A stretch of 37,947 nt of DNA from NCBI GenBank assembly GCA_947458835.1, contig CANHBC010000010.1, positions 1-37,947 of the forward strand. Reading direction: 5' to 3'. The notes under the pieces are model-generated. The model did not search any database, had not been told where the DNA came from, and saw only the letters and a list, made by a program, of their open reading frames with translations. Made by a program: the position numbers and the translations under genes. This stretch comes from Betaproteobacteria bacterium. Its GTDB lineage: Bacteria; Pseudomonadota; Gammaproteobacteria; Burkholderiales; CAIKXV01. Below are positions 23,898 through 32,157 of the stretch, piece by piece; positions within the stretch are counted from its first letter, which is position 1, and each line of letters starts with the position of its first letter.

Positions 23898-24918
23898 CGT
23901 TCAGGTGACAGGCCGACTGGCGTCCGGGCGCGACCGCCTTCAGCGCCGGCGCCTCGACCGCGCAGCGCGGCATCGCATGCGGGCAGCGTGGGTGGAAATG
24001 GCAGCCCGGGGGCGGCGCGAGCGGCGAGGGGATCTCGCCCCGGACCGGCTGGTAGCTGCGCCGGCGCTGCGCCAGCGTCGGCACTTCGGCGAGCAGCGCC
24101 CGGGTATAAGGATGGTTCGGCGCGGCGAACAGCTCGGCCGTCGGCGCCGACTCGACGATACGCCCGAGGTACATGATCAGCACCCGATCGGCGAGGTGGC
24201 GGATCACCCCGAGGTCGTGGCTGATGAACAGGTAGGTCAGGCCCAGTTCGTCGCGCAGCCGCATGAACAGGTTGAGTACCTGTGCCTGGATGGACACGTC
24301 CAGGGCGGCTACCGCCTCGTCGCAGACGAGCAGTTCCGGTCGCACGGCGAGCGCGCGCGCGATACCAATGCGGCTGCGCTGGCCACCGGAGAACTGGTGC
24401 GGCCAGCGCCGCTTCGCCGACGGGTCGAGGCCGACCTGGCGCAGGGTCGTGTCCACCAGCGCGTCCTTCTCTGCGCGCCGGATCAGCCGGTGTGCGAGCG
24501 GTGCTTCCGCGACCAGGTCGTCCACCCGCATCCGCGGGTCGAGCGAGGCGAACGCGTCCTGGAAGATCATCTGCACCTTGAGTTCGGTGGCGATCCGTTC
24601 AGCCCGGGGCATCGCGGCGACCGGACGGCCCTGCCACAGGCGCTCGCCACGGCCGGGTTCCAGAATGCCGGCGGCGATGCGCGCCAGGGTCGACTTGCCA
24701 CAGCCGGACTCGCCGGCGAGCCCGACCACCTCGCCCGTGGCGAGCGCGAGATCGACGCTGTCCACCGCATGCACGACCTGGGCATCGATGTCGGCGCCCA
24801 GACGGTTAGCGATCCGTGCGGCGAGGTCGAGCGGACGCCCGAACCGCCGTTCGATCCCGCGCAGTTCCAGCAGCGGGACGGCCTGGGCCGCTGACGAGGA
24901 CGCCGGGCCGGCACTCAT
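23887..24918 (-). CDS. Peptide ABC importer ATP-binding protein (DppF/OppF type)
   Basis: A 343-residue ATPase. Walker A is GESGCGKST, the Q-loop is MIFQDAFASLDPR, the signature is FSGGQRSRIGIARAL, and Walker B is LLVCDEAVAALD, where Ala replaces the usual Pro of DEP. The switch His lies in FISHDLGVI. The C-terminal oligopeptide-importer extension with its Cys pattern (GCHFHPRCPHAMPRC) is present, as in DppF/OppF. An insertion before the Walker A (about 28-45) is typical of this subunit. Its ATG overlaps the stop of the DppD-type gene (ATGA). It energises import of di- or oligopeptides or related solutes together with its partner. Confidence 0.95.
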   Translation of the reverse strand: MSAGPASSSAAQAVPLLELRGIERRFGRPLDLAARIANRLGADIDAQVVHAVDSVDLALATGEVVGLAGESGCGKSTLARIAAGILEPGRGERLWQGRPVAAMPRAERIATELKVQMIFQDAFASLDPRMRVDDLVAEAPLAHRLIRRAEKDALVDTTLRQVGLDPSAKRRWPHQFSGGQRSRIGIARALAVRPELLVCDEAVAALDVSIQAQVLNLFMRLRDELGLTYLFISHDLGVIRHLADRVLIMYLGRIVESAPTAELFAAPNHPYTRALLAEVPTLAQRRRSYQPVRGEIPSPLAPPPGCHFHPRCPHAMPRCAVEAPALKAVAPGRQSACHLNDAT

Positions 24919-25919
24919 CGTGCGTCCACCGATGGCAGCGGGACCGGATCCCAGCAGCGCACCGTACGCCCGGTGGCCGGCGGCTCGTCCCCGGGCGGGT
25001 TCAGTGGTGGCATCGCTGCGCAGCGCTCGTCGCCCCGCGCGCAGCGTGCGCGGAACGCGCAGCCCGGAGGCAGCCCGACCGGGGATGGCGTGCTGCCCGG
25101 GATCTGCGCCAGCGGCCGCCCGGGCGGGTTCATCGCCGGCACCGAGTCGATCAGCCCGCGCGCATATGGATGACGTGGCGCGTCGAGCACTGCGTCCACC
25201 GTGCCGGACTCGACGATCCGGCCGGCATACATCACGCAGACCCGGTCGGCCAGGCCGGCGACCACGGACAGGTCGTGGGTGATCCAGACCAGGGCGGTGC
25301 CGGCCTCGCGCACCAGCGACTGCATCTCGTGCAGGATCTGCCCCTGGATGGTGACGTCGAGCGCGGTCGTCGGCTCGTCGGCGATGATCAGGTCGGGCCG
25401 GTTGAGCAGCGCGATGGCGATGGCGACCCGCTGGCGCATGCCCCCGGAGAGCTGGTGGGGATAGGCAAGCAGGCGCTCGTCTGGGGCGGCGATCCCGACC
25501 TGCGCCAGCGCCGCGCGCGCGCGCTCGCGTGCGCGGGCCCGGGCGACCGCCTCGTGCGCGGTGATCGCCTCGATCATCTGCGTGTCGATGCGCAGCACCG
25601 GGTTGAGCGTCATCATCGGGTCCTGGAAGATCATCGACACCCGCCGGCCGCGGATCGCGCGCCTTGCGCGCTCGTCGAGGCTGAGCAGGTCGACGCCGTC
25701 GAGCAGGACCCGGCCGGCCTCGATCCGCCCGGGCGGGTCGACCAGCCCGAGGATCGAGAAGCCGGTGACGCTCTTGCCGGAGCCGGATTCGCCGACCAGG
25801 CCGAGCACCTCGCCGCGCTCGAGGGTGAAGTCAACGCCGTCGACCGCGCGCAGCAGCCCCGCGCGGGTCGGGAACACCGTCCGCAGCCCCTCGACCCGCA
25901 GCAGCGGCGCGGCGCTCAT
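24915..25919 (-). CDS. Peptide ABC importer ATP-binding protein (DppD/OppD type)
   Basis: A 334-residue ATPase beginning [17 protein letters not shown]. Walker A is GESGSGKSV, the Q-loop [13 protein letters not shown], the signature [15 protein letters not shown], and Walker [13 protein letters not shown]; the switch His is in WITHDLSVV. The C-terminal part holds the [12 protein letters not shown] stretch and a Cys pair region ([15 protein letters not shown]) as in OppD/DppD. Its start overlaps the permease stop by four bases (ATGA at 25916-25919), and its end overlaps the next ATPase in the same way. The open frame continues upstream to 26831 without a stop, but that part is a shadow of the permease gene and not a fusion. 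Confidence 0.95.
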   Translation of the reverse strand: MSAAPLLRVEGLRTVFPTRAGLLRAVDGVDFTLERGEVLGLVGESGSGKSVTGFSILGLVDPPGRIEAGRVLLDGVDLLSLDERARRAIRGRRVSMIFQDPMMTLNPVLRIDTQMIEAITAHEAVARARARERARAALAQVGIAAPDERLLAYPHQLSGGMRQRVAIAIALLNRPDLIIADEPTTALDVTIQGQILHEMQSLVREAGTALVWITHDLSVVAGLADRVCVMYAGRIVESGTVDAVLDAPRHPYARGLIDSVPAMNPPGRPLAQIPGSTPSPVGLPPGCAFRARCARGDERCAAMPPLNPPGDEPPATGRTVRCWDPVPLPSVDAR

Positions 25920-26824
25920 CGCGACAGCCTCGGGTTGAGCACGTCGCGCAGTTGGTCGCCGACCAGGTTGATCGCGACGATGGTCAGCACCAGGGCGATG
26001 CCCGGGAAGAAGCTGATCCAGTACTTGCCCGAGAGCAGCTGCGTGTAGCCGTTGGCGATCAGCAGCCCGAGCGAGGGCGAAGTGATCGGCATGCCCAGTC
26101 CCAGGAAGGACAGCGTGGCCTCCAGAGCGATCGCATGCGCGACCTGCACGGTCGCGATCACGATCAGTGGGGGCAGGCAGTTGGGCAGCAGGTGGCGCAG
26201 CACGATGCGCCAGGCGGGCAGTGCGAGGCAGCGCGCCGCCTCGATGTATTCCCGATTGCGCTCGGCCAGCGCGCTGCCACGCACGGTGCGTGCGTAGTAC
26301 GCCCACTGCACGATCACCAGGGCCAGCACGACCTTGTCGACACCCTGGCCGAGCACCGCGAGCAGGACCAGCGCGACCAGGATGGCCGGGAAGGAGAGCT
26401 GCAGGTCGACGATGCGCATCAGCAGCGCGTCGAACCGGCCGCCGAACCAGGCCGACGCGAGCCCGGTCAGCGTGCCGAAGGCCATCGCCACCAGCGTGGC
26501 CATCACGCCCACCCCGAGGCTGATGCGCAGCCCGTGCAGGATCGCGCTCAGCAGGTCGCGTCCCTGCTCGTCGGTGCCGAGCAGGAAGCGGGCGCCGGCG
26601 GCGCCGCGGGCGCCCGGCTCCAGCTTCGAGTCCATGATGTCCAGGGTCGCGAGGTCGTAGGGATCCTGCGGCGAGAGCAGCGGCGCGAACAGCGCCGCGA
26701 ACAGGATCGCGGCGAGCAGCACCGCGGCCCCCAGCGCGACGCGGCTGGCCGCGAATTCGGCGGCGAAGCGGCGCAGCGGGGAGGCCTCGACGATCGCCGG
26801 CAGTGCGGGCGGGGGCGTGCTCAT
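25916..26824 (-). CDS. Peptide ABC importer permease (DppC/OppC type)
   Basis: A 302-residue inner-membrane permease. The N-terminal DppC-type domain has one membrane segment (VALGAAVLLAAILFAALFAP), then LGTDEQGRDLLSAILHGLR, the hallmark that precedes the BPD transport domain with about five more segments. The ATPase-contact EAA loop is YIEAARCLALPAWRIVLRHL. The segment LEATLSFLGLGMPITSPSLG is highly typical of DppC/OppC. It overlaps both neighbours by four bases (ATGA), giving tight coupling in the operon. Confidence 0.95.
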   Translation of the reverse strand: MSTPPPALPAIVEASPLRRFAAEFAASRVALGAAVLLAAILFAALFAPLLSPQDPYDLATLDIMDSKLEPGARGAAGARFLLGTDEQGRDLLSAILHGLRISLGVGVMATLVAMAFGTLTGLASAWFGGRFDALLMRIVDLQLSFPAILVALVLLAVLGQGVDKVVLALVIVQWAYYARTVRGSALAERNREYIEAARCLALPAWRIVLRHLLPNCLPPLIVIATVQVAHAIALEATLSFLGLGMPITSPSLGLLIANGYTQLLSGKYWISFFPGIALVLTIVAINLVGDQLRDVLNPRLSR

Positions 26825-27804
26825 CGGGCACCGCCCGCGTCGGCCAGGCGGATGCGCGGGTCGAGCAGGGAGTACAGCACGTCGACCACCAGGTTGATCA
26901 GCACGAACATCAGCACGATCAGCAGAACGTAGGCGACGATCACCGGCCGGTCGAGCTGGTTGATCGAATCGATCAGCAGCTTGCCCATGCCCGGCCAGGC
27001 AAAGATGCTCTCGGTCACCACCGCGAACGCGATCACCGATCCGAACTCCAGCCCGACGATGGTCACGATCGGGATCAGGATGTTCTTCAGCACGTGGACG
27101 CCGACGATGCGGCCGTCCGACAGCCCCTTGGCGCGGGCGAAGCGGATGTAGTCCTGCAGCATCACCTCGCGCGTGCCGGCCCGGGTCAGCCGCACCAGCA
27201 GCGCGAGGTTGAACAGCGCCAGGTTGGTCGCTGGCATCAGCAGGTGGCTCCAGCCGTCCAGCGTGAGGAAGGACACCGGCACGCCGAACAGTTCGACCGT
27301 GTCGCCGCGCCCGGTGGGCGGCAGCCAGCCGAGCCAGACCGAGAACACCATGATCAGCATCAGCCCGACCCAGAACGTGGGCAGGCTGAAGCCGAGGATG
27401 GACCCGGCCATGATCGCCTTCGACAGCCGTGACGAGGGCCGAAGGCCGGCGTACAGGCCCAGCGGTATGCCCAGCGCGATGGCGATCAGCATCGACACGG
27501 CCGCCAACTCCAGCGTCGCCGGCATGCGCTGGAAGATCAGCTCGAGCGCCGGGATGCCGGTCGAGAACGACCGCCCCAGGTCCCCCGACAGCGCGTTCGA
27601 GAGGAACTGCCAGTACTGCAGGTGCAGGGGCTGGTCCAGGCCGAGTTCGGCGATCGCGCGCGCGATGTCCTGCTGGTCGGCGTTCGGGTTGACGAGGATG
27701 TCGACCGGGTTGCCGATCGCATACACGCCGATGAACACCAGCAGCGACATCGCGAACAGCACGCCGATGCTCTGCATCAGTCGGCGCAGGATGAAGGCAA
27801 GCAC
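26821..27804 (-). CDS. Peptide ABC importer permease (DppB/OppB type)
   Basis: A 327-residue inner-membrane permease. The N-terminus MLAFILRRLMQSIGVLFAMS is the usual DppB start, followed by a periplasmic loop and LGLDQPLHLQYWQFLSNAL with GDLGRSF. About five further membrane segments follow, and the EAA loop is YIRFARAKGLSDGRIVGVHV. The conserved VVTESIFAWPGMGKLLIDS is present near the C-terminus. The start codon is GTG (27804), 28 bases after the binding-protein gene. It forms the translocation channel with the DppC-type subunit. Confidence 0.95.
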   Translation of the reverse strand: MLAFILRRLMQSIGVLFAMSLLVFIGVYAIGNPVDILVNPNADQQDIARAIAELGLDQPLHLQYWQFLSNALSGDLGRSFSTGIPALELIFQRMPATLELAAVSMLIAIALGIPLGLYAGLRPSSRLSKAIMAGSILGFSLPTFWVGLMLIMVFSVWLGWLPPTGRGDTVELFGVPVSFLTLDGWSHLLMPATNLALFNLALLVRLTRAGTREVMLQDYIRFARAKGLSDGRIVGVHVLKNILIPIVTIVGLEFGSVIAFAVVTESIFAWPGMGKLLIDSINQLDRPVIVAYVLLIVLMFVLINLVVDVLYSLLDPRIRLADAGGAR

Positions 27805-27832
27805 GGGTCGGGCGTCCGGCGACGGCGCGGGG

Positions 27833-29425
27833 CTACTTCTCGAGCCGGAACTCGTGCGCCCAGGTCGCCTCGTCGGTGCGCGCGCTGTAGCCGACGCCGC
27901 GCCGCATGCCCCAGACGCCGACCTGGTGGTAGAGCGGGATCAGGCCGACGTCGGCCATCGCTGCCTCGGTGGCGGCCTGGAACAGCTTCTCCCGTGCGGC
28001 GTCGTTCATCGTCGCGAGGCCGCGGTCGGTGAGCTGGTCGACCTTCGGGTTCGAGTAGCGGCCGCGGTTGGACACGCCCAGCCCCTTCTCGCGGTCGAAG
28101 GTCGACAGCAGCGAGCGCAGCGAGGACGATGCCTCGCCGGTGGCTGCGCCCCAGCCAGCCAGCAGGAAGCTGAACTCGAGGTTGTTCGCGCGGCTGAAGA
28201 ACACCGCCGAGGGCATCGCCTCTACGCGCGTGCGGATGCCGACCTTCGACAGCATCCCGGCCACCGCCTGTGCTACCTGCTCGTCGTTCACGTAGCGGTC
28301 GTTGGGTGCGTGCAGGGTGATCGTGAAGCCGTCCGGGTAGCCGGCCTCGGCGAGCAGCCTGCGCGCGCCGTCCGGGTCGAACGCCGGCGGGCGCAGCCCC
28401 GGCACGTGGCCGAACAGCCCGGGCGGCAGCAGCTGGCCGGTGGGCACGGCTGCGCCTTCCATCACCTTGTCGGCGATCGCCTGCCGGTTGATCGCCATCG
28501 ACATCGCGCGGCGGACGCGAACATCCTTCAGCGGGTTCCTGTCCAGCGGCTTGCCGGTGGCATCGGCGACGAAGGGCGAGCGGTCGCGCGCGCTGTCCAT
28601 GTGCAGGTAGATGAACCGGTTGGAGATGCCGCGCGCGAGCGTCAGTTCCTTGTTCAGCGCGAGCCGCGCGATGTCGGCGGTGGGTACGTTCTCGATCGCC
28701 CGCACGTCGCCGGCGAGCAGCGCAGCCACGCGCGTGGGGTCCTTCGCCAGGATGCGCAGCACCACCCGCTCCCAGGCCGGTTTCGGGCCCCAGTAAGCCT
28801 CGTTGCGCGCCAGTTCGATCCGGTCGTCGAGCTGCCAGCGGACGAAGCGCCACGGGCCGGTGCCGTTGACCGCGCGGCCGGCGTTGAAGTCCTCGGTGGA
28901 TGCCTTCTCATGCTTGGCCGAAACCACGTAGATGGTCGACAGGTCGTTCGGCAGCAGCGGATAGGGGGTCTTCGTGCGGATGCGCAGCGTGAACGGATCG
29001 ACCACCTGTACCTCGGCGATCTGCCGGGTGTAGATGCCGAACGAGGACGGGCTCTTGGGCACGCTGGGGGCGCGGCGCAGGCTTGCCACGACGTCGGCCG
29101 CGGTGAACTCGGTGCCGTCGTGGAAGCGTACGCCCTTGCGCAACCGGAACTCCCAGGTGAGTTCGTCGATCGTGCGCCATGACTCCGCGAGCCCCGGCCG
29201 GAGTCGGTAGCTGCCGTCCTTCGCGACGAGCGTCTCGTAGAGGTGCTCCATCACGTTGTTGTTCGGCGACAGGTTGTGGAAGTGCGGATCCATCGACGTG
29301 ATCGCAGCCGAGAGCCCGATGGTCAATTCCTGCGCGCGCGCCGTCGTGGCGGGCAGCGTGCTCAGGCAGGTGGCTGCAGCCAGCAGCAGGGCAGCGGTGG
29401 CGATCGCGCGGCGCATTGATGGCAT
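27833..29425 (-). CDS. Peptide ABC importer periplasmic binding protein (SBP family 5)
   Basis: A 530-residue receptor of the DppA/OppA cluster. A Sec signal peptide (MPSMRRAIATAALLLAAATC onward, cleavage near ARAQ) has no lipobox at the cleavage site, so the protein should be soluble in the periplasm. Family features are LSAAITSMDPHFHNLSPNN, GLAESWRTIDELTWEFRLRK, GVRFHDGTEFTAADVVASL, and LLAEAGYPDGFTITLHAPN in the C-terminal lobe. The ligand may be a di- or oligopeptide, glutathione, an opine or another solute. Gene order receptor-B-C-D-F is classical. GGAAGA precedes ATG 29425, and a promoter lies upstream at 29454-29481. Confidence 0.95.
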   Translation of the reverse strand: MPSMRRAIATAALLLAAATCLSTLPATTARAQELTIGLSAAITSMDPHFHNLSPNNNVMEHLYETLVAKDGSYRLRPGLAESWRTIDELTWEFRLRKGVRFHDGTEFTAADVVASLRRAPSVPKSPSSFGIYTRQIAEVQVVDPFTLRIRTKTPYPLLPNDLSTIYVVSAKHEKASTEDFNAGRAVNGTGPWRFVRWQLDDRIELARNEAYWGPKPAWERVVLRILAKDPTRVAALLAGDVRAIENVPTADIARLALNKELTLARGISNRFIYLHMDSARDRSPFVADATGKPLDRNPLKDVRVRRAMSMAINRQAIADKVMEGAAVPTGQLLPPGLFGHVPGLRPPAFDPDGARRLLAEAGYPDGFTITLHAPNDRYVNDEQVAQAVAGMLSKVGIRTRVEAMPSAVFFSRANNLEFSFLLAGWGAATGEASSSLRSLLSTFDREKGLGVSNRGRYSNPKVDQLTDRGLATMNDAAREKLFQAATEAAMADVGLIPLYHQVGVWGMRRGVGYSARTDEATWAHEFRLEK

Positions 29426-29453
29426 CGGTGTCTTCCGGTTGGGTTACGCGGGC

Positions 29454-29481
29454 AGCATAGCCGAACGCCGTCGATTGTCGA
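29454..29481 (-). promoter_or_regulatory. Sigma70-type promoter for the peptide ABC operon
   Basis: On the minus strand TCGACA (29476-29481, 5 of 6 consensus) and TATGCT (29454-29459, 4 of 6) are separated by 16 bases. The start codon is 28 bases downstream of the -10 box. It is divergent from the argE promoter about 45 bases away, so the two could share a regulator. Confidence 0.45.
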
Positions 29482-29526
29482 GGTCGGTCGCAGCAGGTGG
29501 ATGTCGGCCGGTCACCGGTGCAGGGT

Positions 29527-29556
29527 TTGACAGTGGCACGGGGCGCTGCCTATGCT
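29527..29556 (+). promoter_or_regulatory. Sigma70-type promoter for the argE-like gene
   Basis: A perfect TTGACA (29527-29532) and TATGCT (29551-29556) with an 18-base spacer. The expected transcription start near 29563 leaves a leader of about 20 bases that contains the GGAG ribosome site (29570-29573). The -10 hexamer equals that of the divergent promoter. Confidence 0.6.
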
Positions 29557-29581
29557 CCGATCCGATACCGGAGTGCCACCC

Positions 29582-30808
29582 ATGACCGTCCAACCTTCCG
29601 CCGCTGCCGCTGCCGGTGTCCGTTCGCAGGCGCCGTCGCGCCCGTCGGATGCGACGATCGGGATGATCCGCCAGCTGATCGGATTCCCCACCACCAGCCG
29701 CGACTCCAACCTCGAACTGATCCACTTCGTCCGTGACTACCTCCGGTCGAACGGCGTCGAGGACGTGCGGCTTACCTTCGACGACGATCGGCGCAAGGCG
29801 AACCTGTTCGCCACCTTCGGCCCCCGGCTCGAGGGCGGGCGCGGTGGCCTGGTGCTGTCCGGCCATACCGACGTGGTGCCGGTCGAAGGGCAGCCCTGGG
29901 ACACCGATCCGTTCGCGATGGTCGAGCGCGACGGTCGCCTGTACGGGCGAGGGGCCGCCGACATGAAGGGCTTCGTCGGCGTGGTGCTTGCGAAGCTGCC
30001 GCGCTTCCTCGAGCATGACCTGAAGACGCCGGTGCATTTCGCGTTCTCGTATGACGAGGAGATCGGCTGCATCGGCGTGCGCCGCCTGATTGCCGATCTC
30101 GCCGATGCCGGTGTCAGGCCGACGGCCTGCATGGTCGGCGAGCCCACGCTGATGCGGCCGATCGTCGCGCACAAGGGCAAGCACTCCTGGCGCTGCAAGG
30201 TGCGCGGCCATGCCTCGCACTCGGCGTATGCACCGCAGGGGGTCAATGCGGTCGAGGCCGCCTGCGAGATCGTCGCCTTCCTGAAGGCGATGCAGCGCCG
30301 CTTCCGCGACGAGGGTCCGTACCTGCCCGAGTTCGATGTGCCGCACACCACGGTGCACACCGGCGTCATCCGCGGCGGCACCCAGCTCAACATCGTGCCG
30401 CACGAGTGCACGTTCGACTTCGAGTTCCGCTTCCTGCCCGGTGCCGATCCCGACGCCCTGTTCGATGCGGTGAAGGGCTATGCCGAAGGCACGCTGCTGC
30501 CCGAGATGCACCGTGTGCAGCCGGGCACCGGCTTCAGCTGGGAACTGCTTTCCTCGATGCCCGGCCTGAACGTCGATCCCGACGATGAGATCGTACGGCT
30601 GGCACGCGCCTTGTCGGGTCTTTCCGATACCGGCCGGGTGTCCTACGGGACCGAGGCGGGGCTGTTCGAGCAGGCCGGCATCCCGGCGGTCATCTGCGGT
30701 CCCGGCAGCATCGAGCAGGCGCACAAGCCAAATGAGTGGATCGCACTCGACCAGGTCCTGCAATGCGAGCGCTTCATCGATGGCGTGATCGAGCGCGTAT
30801 CCGCCTGA
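29582..30808 (+). CDS. argE: Acetylornithine deacetylase-type M20 peptidase
   Basis: A 408-residue M20 metallohydrolase matching the ArgE subfamily, which releases ornithine from N-acetylornithine; related members deacylate other N-acyl amino acids. Metal and catalytic residues can be seen: SGHTDVVPV (His95, Asp97), GRGAADMKG (Asp127), YDEEIGC (Glu159, Glu160), VGEPT, and the final His in EQAHKPNEW. GTEAGLF and CGPGSIEQAHKPNEW are strongly ArgE-like. ATG 29582 is used because GGAG lies eight bases upstream; the ATG at 29552 falls inside the promoter -10 region. It diverges from the peptide importer operon, so a role in processing imported N-acyl amino acids or peptides is possible instead of arginine synthesis. 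Confidence 0.88.
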   Translation: MTVQPSAAAAAGVRSQAPSRPSDATIGMIRQLIGFPTTSRDSNLELIHFVRDYLRSNGVEDVRLTFDDDRRKANLFATFGPRLEGGRGGLVLSGHTDVVPVEGQPWDTDPFAMVERDGRLYGRGAADMKGFVGVVLAKLPRFLEHDLKTPVHFAFSYDEEIGCIGVRRLIADLADAGVRPTACMVGEPTLMRPIVAHKGKHSWRCKVRGHASHSAYAPQGVNAVEAACEIVAFLKAMQRRFRDEGPYLPEFDVPHTTVHTGVIRGGTQLNIVPHECTFDFEFRFLPGADPDALFDAVKGYAEGTLLPEMHRVQPGTGFSWELLSSMPGLNVDPDDEIVRLARALSGLSDTGRVSYGTEAGLFEQAGIPAVICGPGSIEQAHKPNEWIALDQVLQCERFIDGVIERVSA

Positions 30809-30836
30809 GTCCGGCACCTGACAAACGTGCAGGTTA

Positions 30837-30853
30837 CGTGCCCGGACGGCACG
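30837..30853 (+). terminator. Hairpin after the argE-like gene
   Basis: CGTGCC / GGCACG pair around a 5-base loop, 28 bases after the stop codon. The following sequence is GCAATTGCATAAA, not a T-run, so terminator function is uncertain. Confidence 0.3.
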
Positions 30854-30878
30854 GCAATTGCATAAACTCGCGCACTTG

Positions 30879-31020
30879 CAGTCGGGGATGCCGGGCTAGA
30901 CGCGGACCGGGATCCCCTCAGGGAGGATCGACGCCCCACGGAAGGGCGCGACCGACAACGGCTGCACCCGCTTCATGCGCGGGGTGCAGGCCGCCGCTAC
31001 CGACCCCCATTGTTCCCCCG
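30879..31020 (+). promoter_or_regulatory. Structured 5' leader of the ABC importer-phosphoribosyltransferase operon
   Basis: The 220-base gap 30809-31028 contains several successive inverted repeats before the ribosome site. These are TCCC/GGGA near 30913-30924, CGCCC (30932-30936) / GGGCG (30944-30948), and CTGCACCC / GGGTGCAG at about 30962-30989, which can extend with a bulge. The last lies about 25 bases before the GGAG site of the next gene. I cannot match it to a known riboswitch: the TPP and guanidine-I consensus elements are absent. A regulatory leader is only a suggestion. Confidence 0.3.
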
Positions 31021-31028
31021 GAGATTCC

Positions 31029-32150
31029 ATGTCGCACCAACCTGTCCGCTCCCCGTCCCGTCCTGACGCTGGCCGCCGCCGCCTGGTTGCCGGAGCCGCT
31101 GCCGCCGGTGCCGCGGCGGTGGTCTCGCCGTTCGCCAACGTGTACGCGCAGACGCCGCGCAAGGTGTCGATGACCCTGCCGTGGGTGGTCAACGGATCGA
31201 ACTTCTGGCCGGTGATCGGCCGCAACCGCGGGTACTTCAAGAGCCGCGGCATCGACCTCGAGGTCTCGCGCGGCTTCGGCTCGCCGGCGGCCACCCAGTC
31301 GGTGGCCAACAACAAGTTCGACTTCGGCTTCGTGTTCACCCCGGGCATCGTGGTCAATGCCGCGCGCGGACTGTTCACGACCGCGGTGGCCACCGTCGGC
31401 TACGACTCGCTGATGGGGGTCGCCGTGCCCGAGAACTCGCCGATCCGCAAGCCGGCCGATCTCGAGGGGCGGACCGTCGGCATGGTGCTCACTTCCGCCG
31501 AGGCGCCGTACTTCAACGCCTGGCTCGACCGCAACAAGGTCGACGGCAGGAAGATCACCCGCCAGACCCTCGACAGCCAGCTCATCGAACGCGCGCTGAT
31601 CAACAAGCAGGTCGATGCGATCACCTGCATCGGCACCTCCAGCCTGCCCCTGTTCCAGTCGCTCGGCTTCGACACCCGCTTCATGGGTTGGGCGCAGACC
31701 GGCCTGGACTTCTACTCGGGGCAACTGATCTGCCGCCCGGAGATGATCGAGAAGGACGCGCCGTTCGTGCAGGCCATGGTCGATGCGTTCATCGAATCGG
31801 TCGTTTTCACGCTGCGCAACCCCGAGGAGGCGATCGACATCATCGTCCGCGAGCAGCCGGAGATCGCTGCAGTGAAGAGCGGGCGCGAGAACTTCTCGCT
31901 GGCGCAGGCGCTGGCGCACCACACGATGGTGAGCGAAGAGGCGGTCAAGGGCGGGCTTGGCTTCGCCGACCTGAAGAAGGTGCAGGGCATGGTCGATGCC
32001 ACGCTCAAGTTTGCGGTCAGCGATGGCAAGCCGTTCTCCGCCGAGCAGGTGGTGACCAACCGCTTCGCCGGTCGAATCAAGCTGTCGGGCGCCGAATGGG
32101 ACGCGATCCGGCGCAACACGGAGAAGGTTCGCAAGCTGCTGACCACCTGA
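31029..32150 (+). CDS. Tat-exported ABC importer substrate-binding protein (NMT1/SsuA-like)
   Basis: A 373-residue receptor. The N-terminus carries a twin-arginine type signal: GRRRLVAGAAAAGAAAVVSP (about 15-34), with cleavage near VYAQ. The mature part follows the NMT1/THI5/SsuA pattern, with VSMTLPWVVNGSNFWPVIG, then GYFKSRGIDLEV, LEGRTVGMVL and FYSGQLICRPEMIE. Such receptors bind thiamine precursors, aliphatic sulfonates, nitrate, riboflavin or other small heterocycles. ATG 31029 is preceded by GGAG at seven bases; the earlier ATG 30975 lies in the structured leader. It heads a four-gene operon ending in a phosphoribosyltransferase-like gene, which hints at a nucleobase-like ligand (inference). 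Tat export implies folding in the cytoplasm first. Confidence 0.92.
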   Translation: MSHQPVRSPSRPDAGRRRLVAGAAAAGAAAVVSPFANVYAQTPRKVSMTLPWVVNGSNFWPVIGRNRGYFKSRGIDLEVSRGFGSPAATQSVANNKFDFGFVFTPGIVVNAARGLFTTAVATVGYDSLMGVAVPENSPIRKPADLEGRTVGMVLTSAEAPYFNAWLDRNKVDGRKITRQTLDSQLIERALINKQVDAITCIGTSSLPLFQSLGFDTRFMGWAQTGLDFYSGQLICRPEMIEKDAPFVQAMVDAFIESVVFTLRNPEEAIDIIVREQPEIAAVKSGRENFSLAQALAHHTMVSEEAVKGGLGFADLKKVQGMVDATLKFAVSDGKPFSAEQVVTNRFAGRIKLSGAEWDAIRRNTEKVRKLLTT

Positions 32151-32157
32151 GGCCGTG

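Noticed and set aside
24915-26831. A 638-codon minus-strand frame suggesting a permease-ATPase fusion
   Set aside because: The upstream half is a shadow of the DppC-type permease in another frame. The ATPase has its own start at 25919 with an ATGA overlap.
30879-31028. TPP riboswitch before an NMT1-like receptor gene
   Set aside because: The conserved CUGAGA and the second-arm sequence of the TPP aptamer are not found. Only generic stems are visible.
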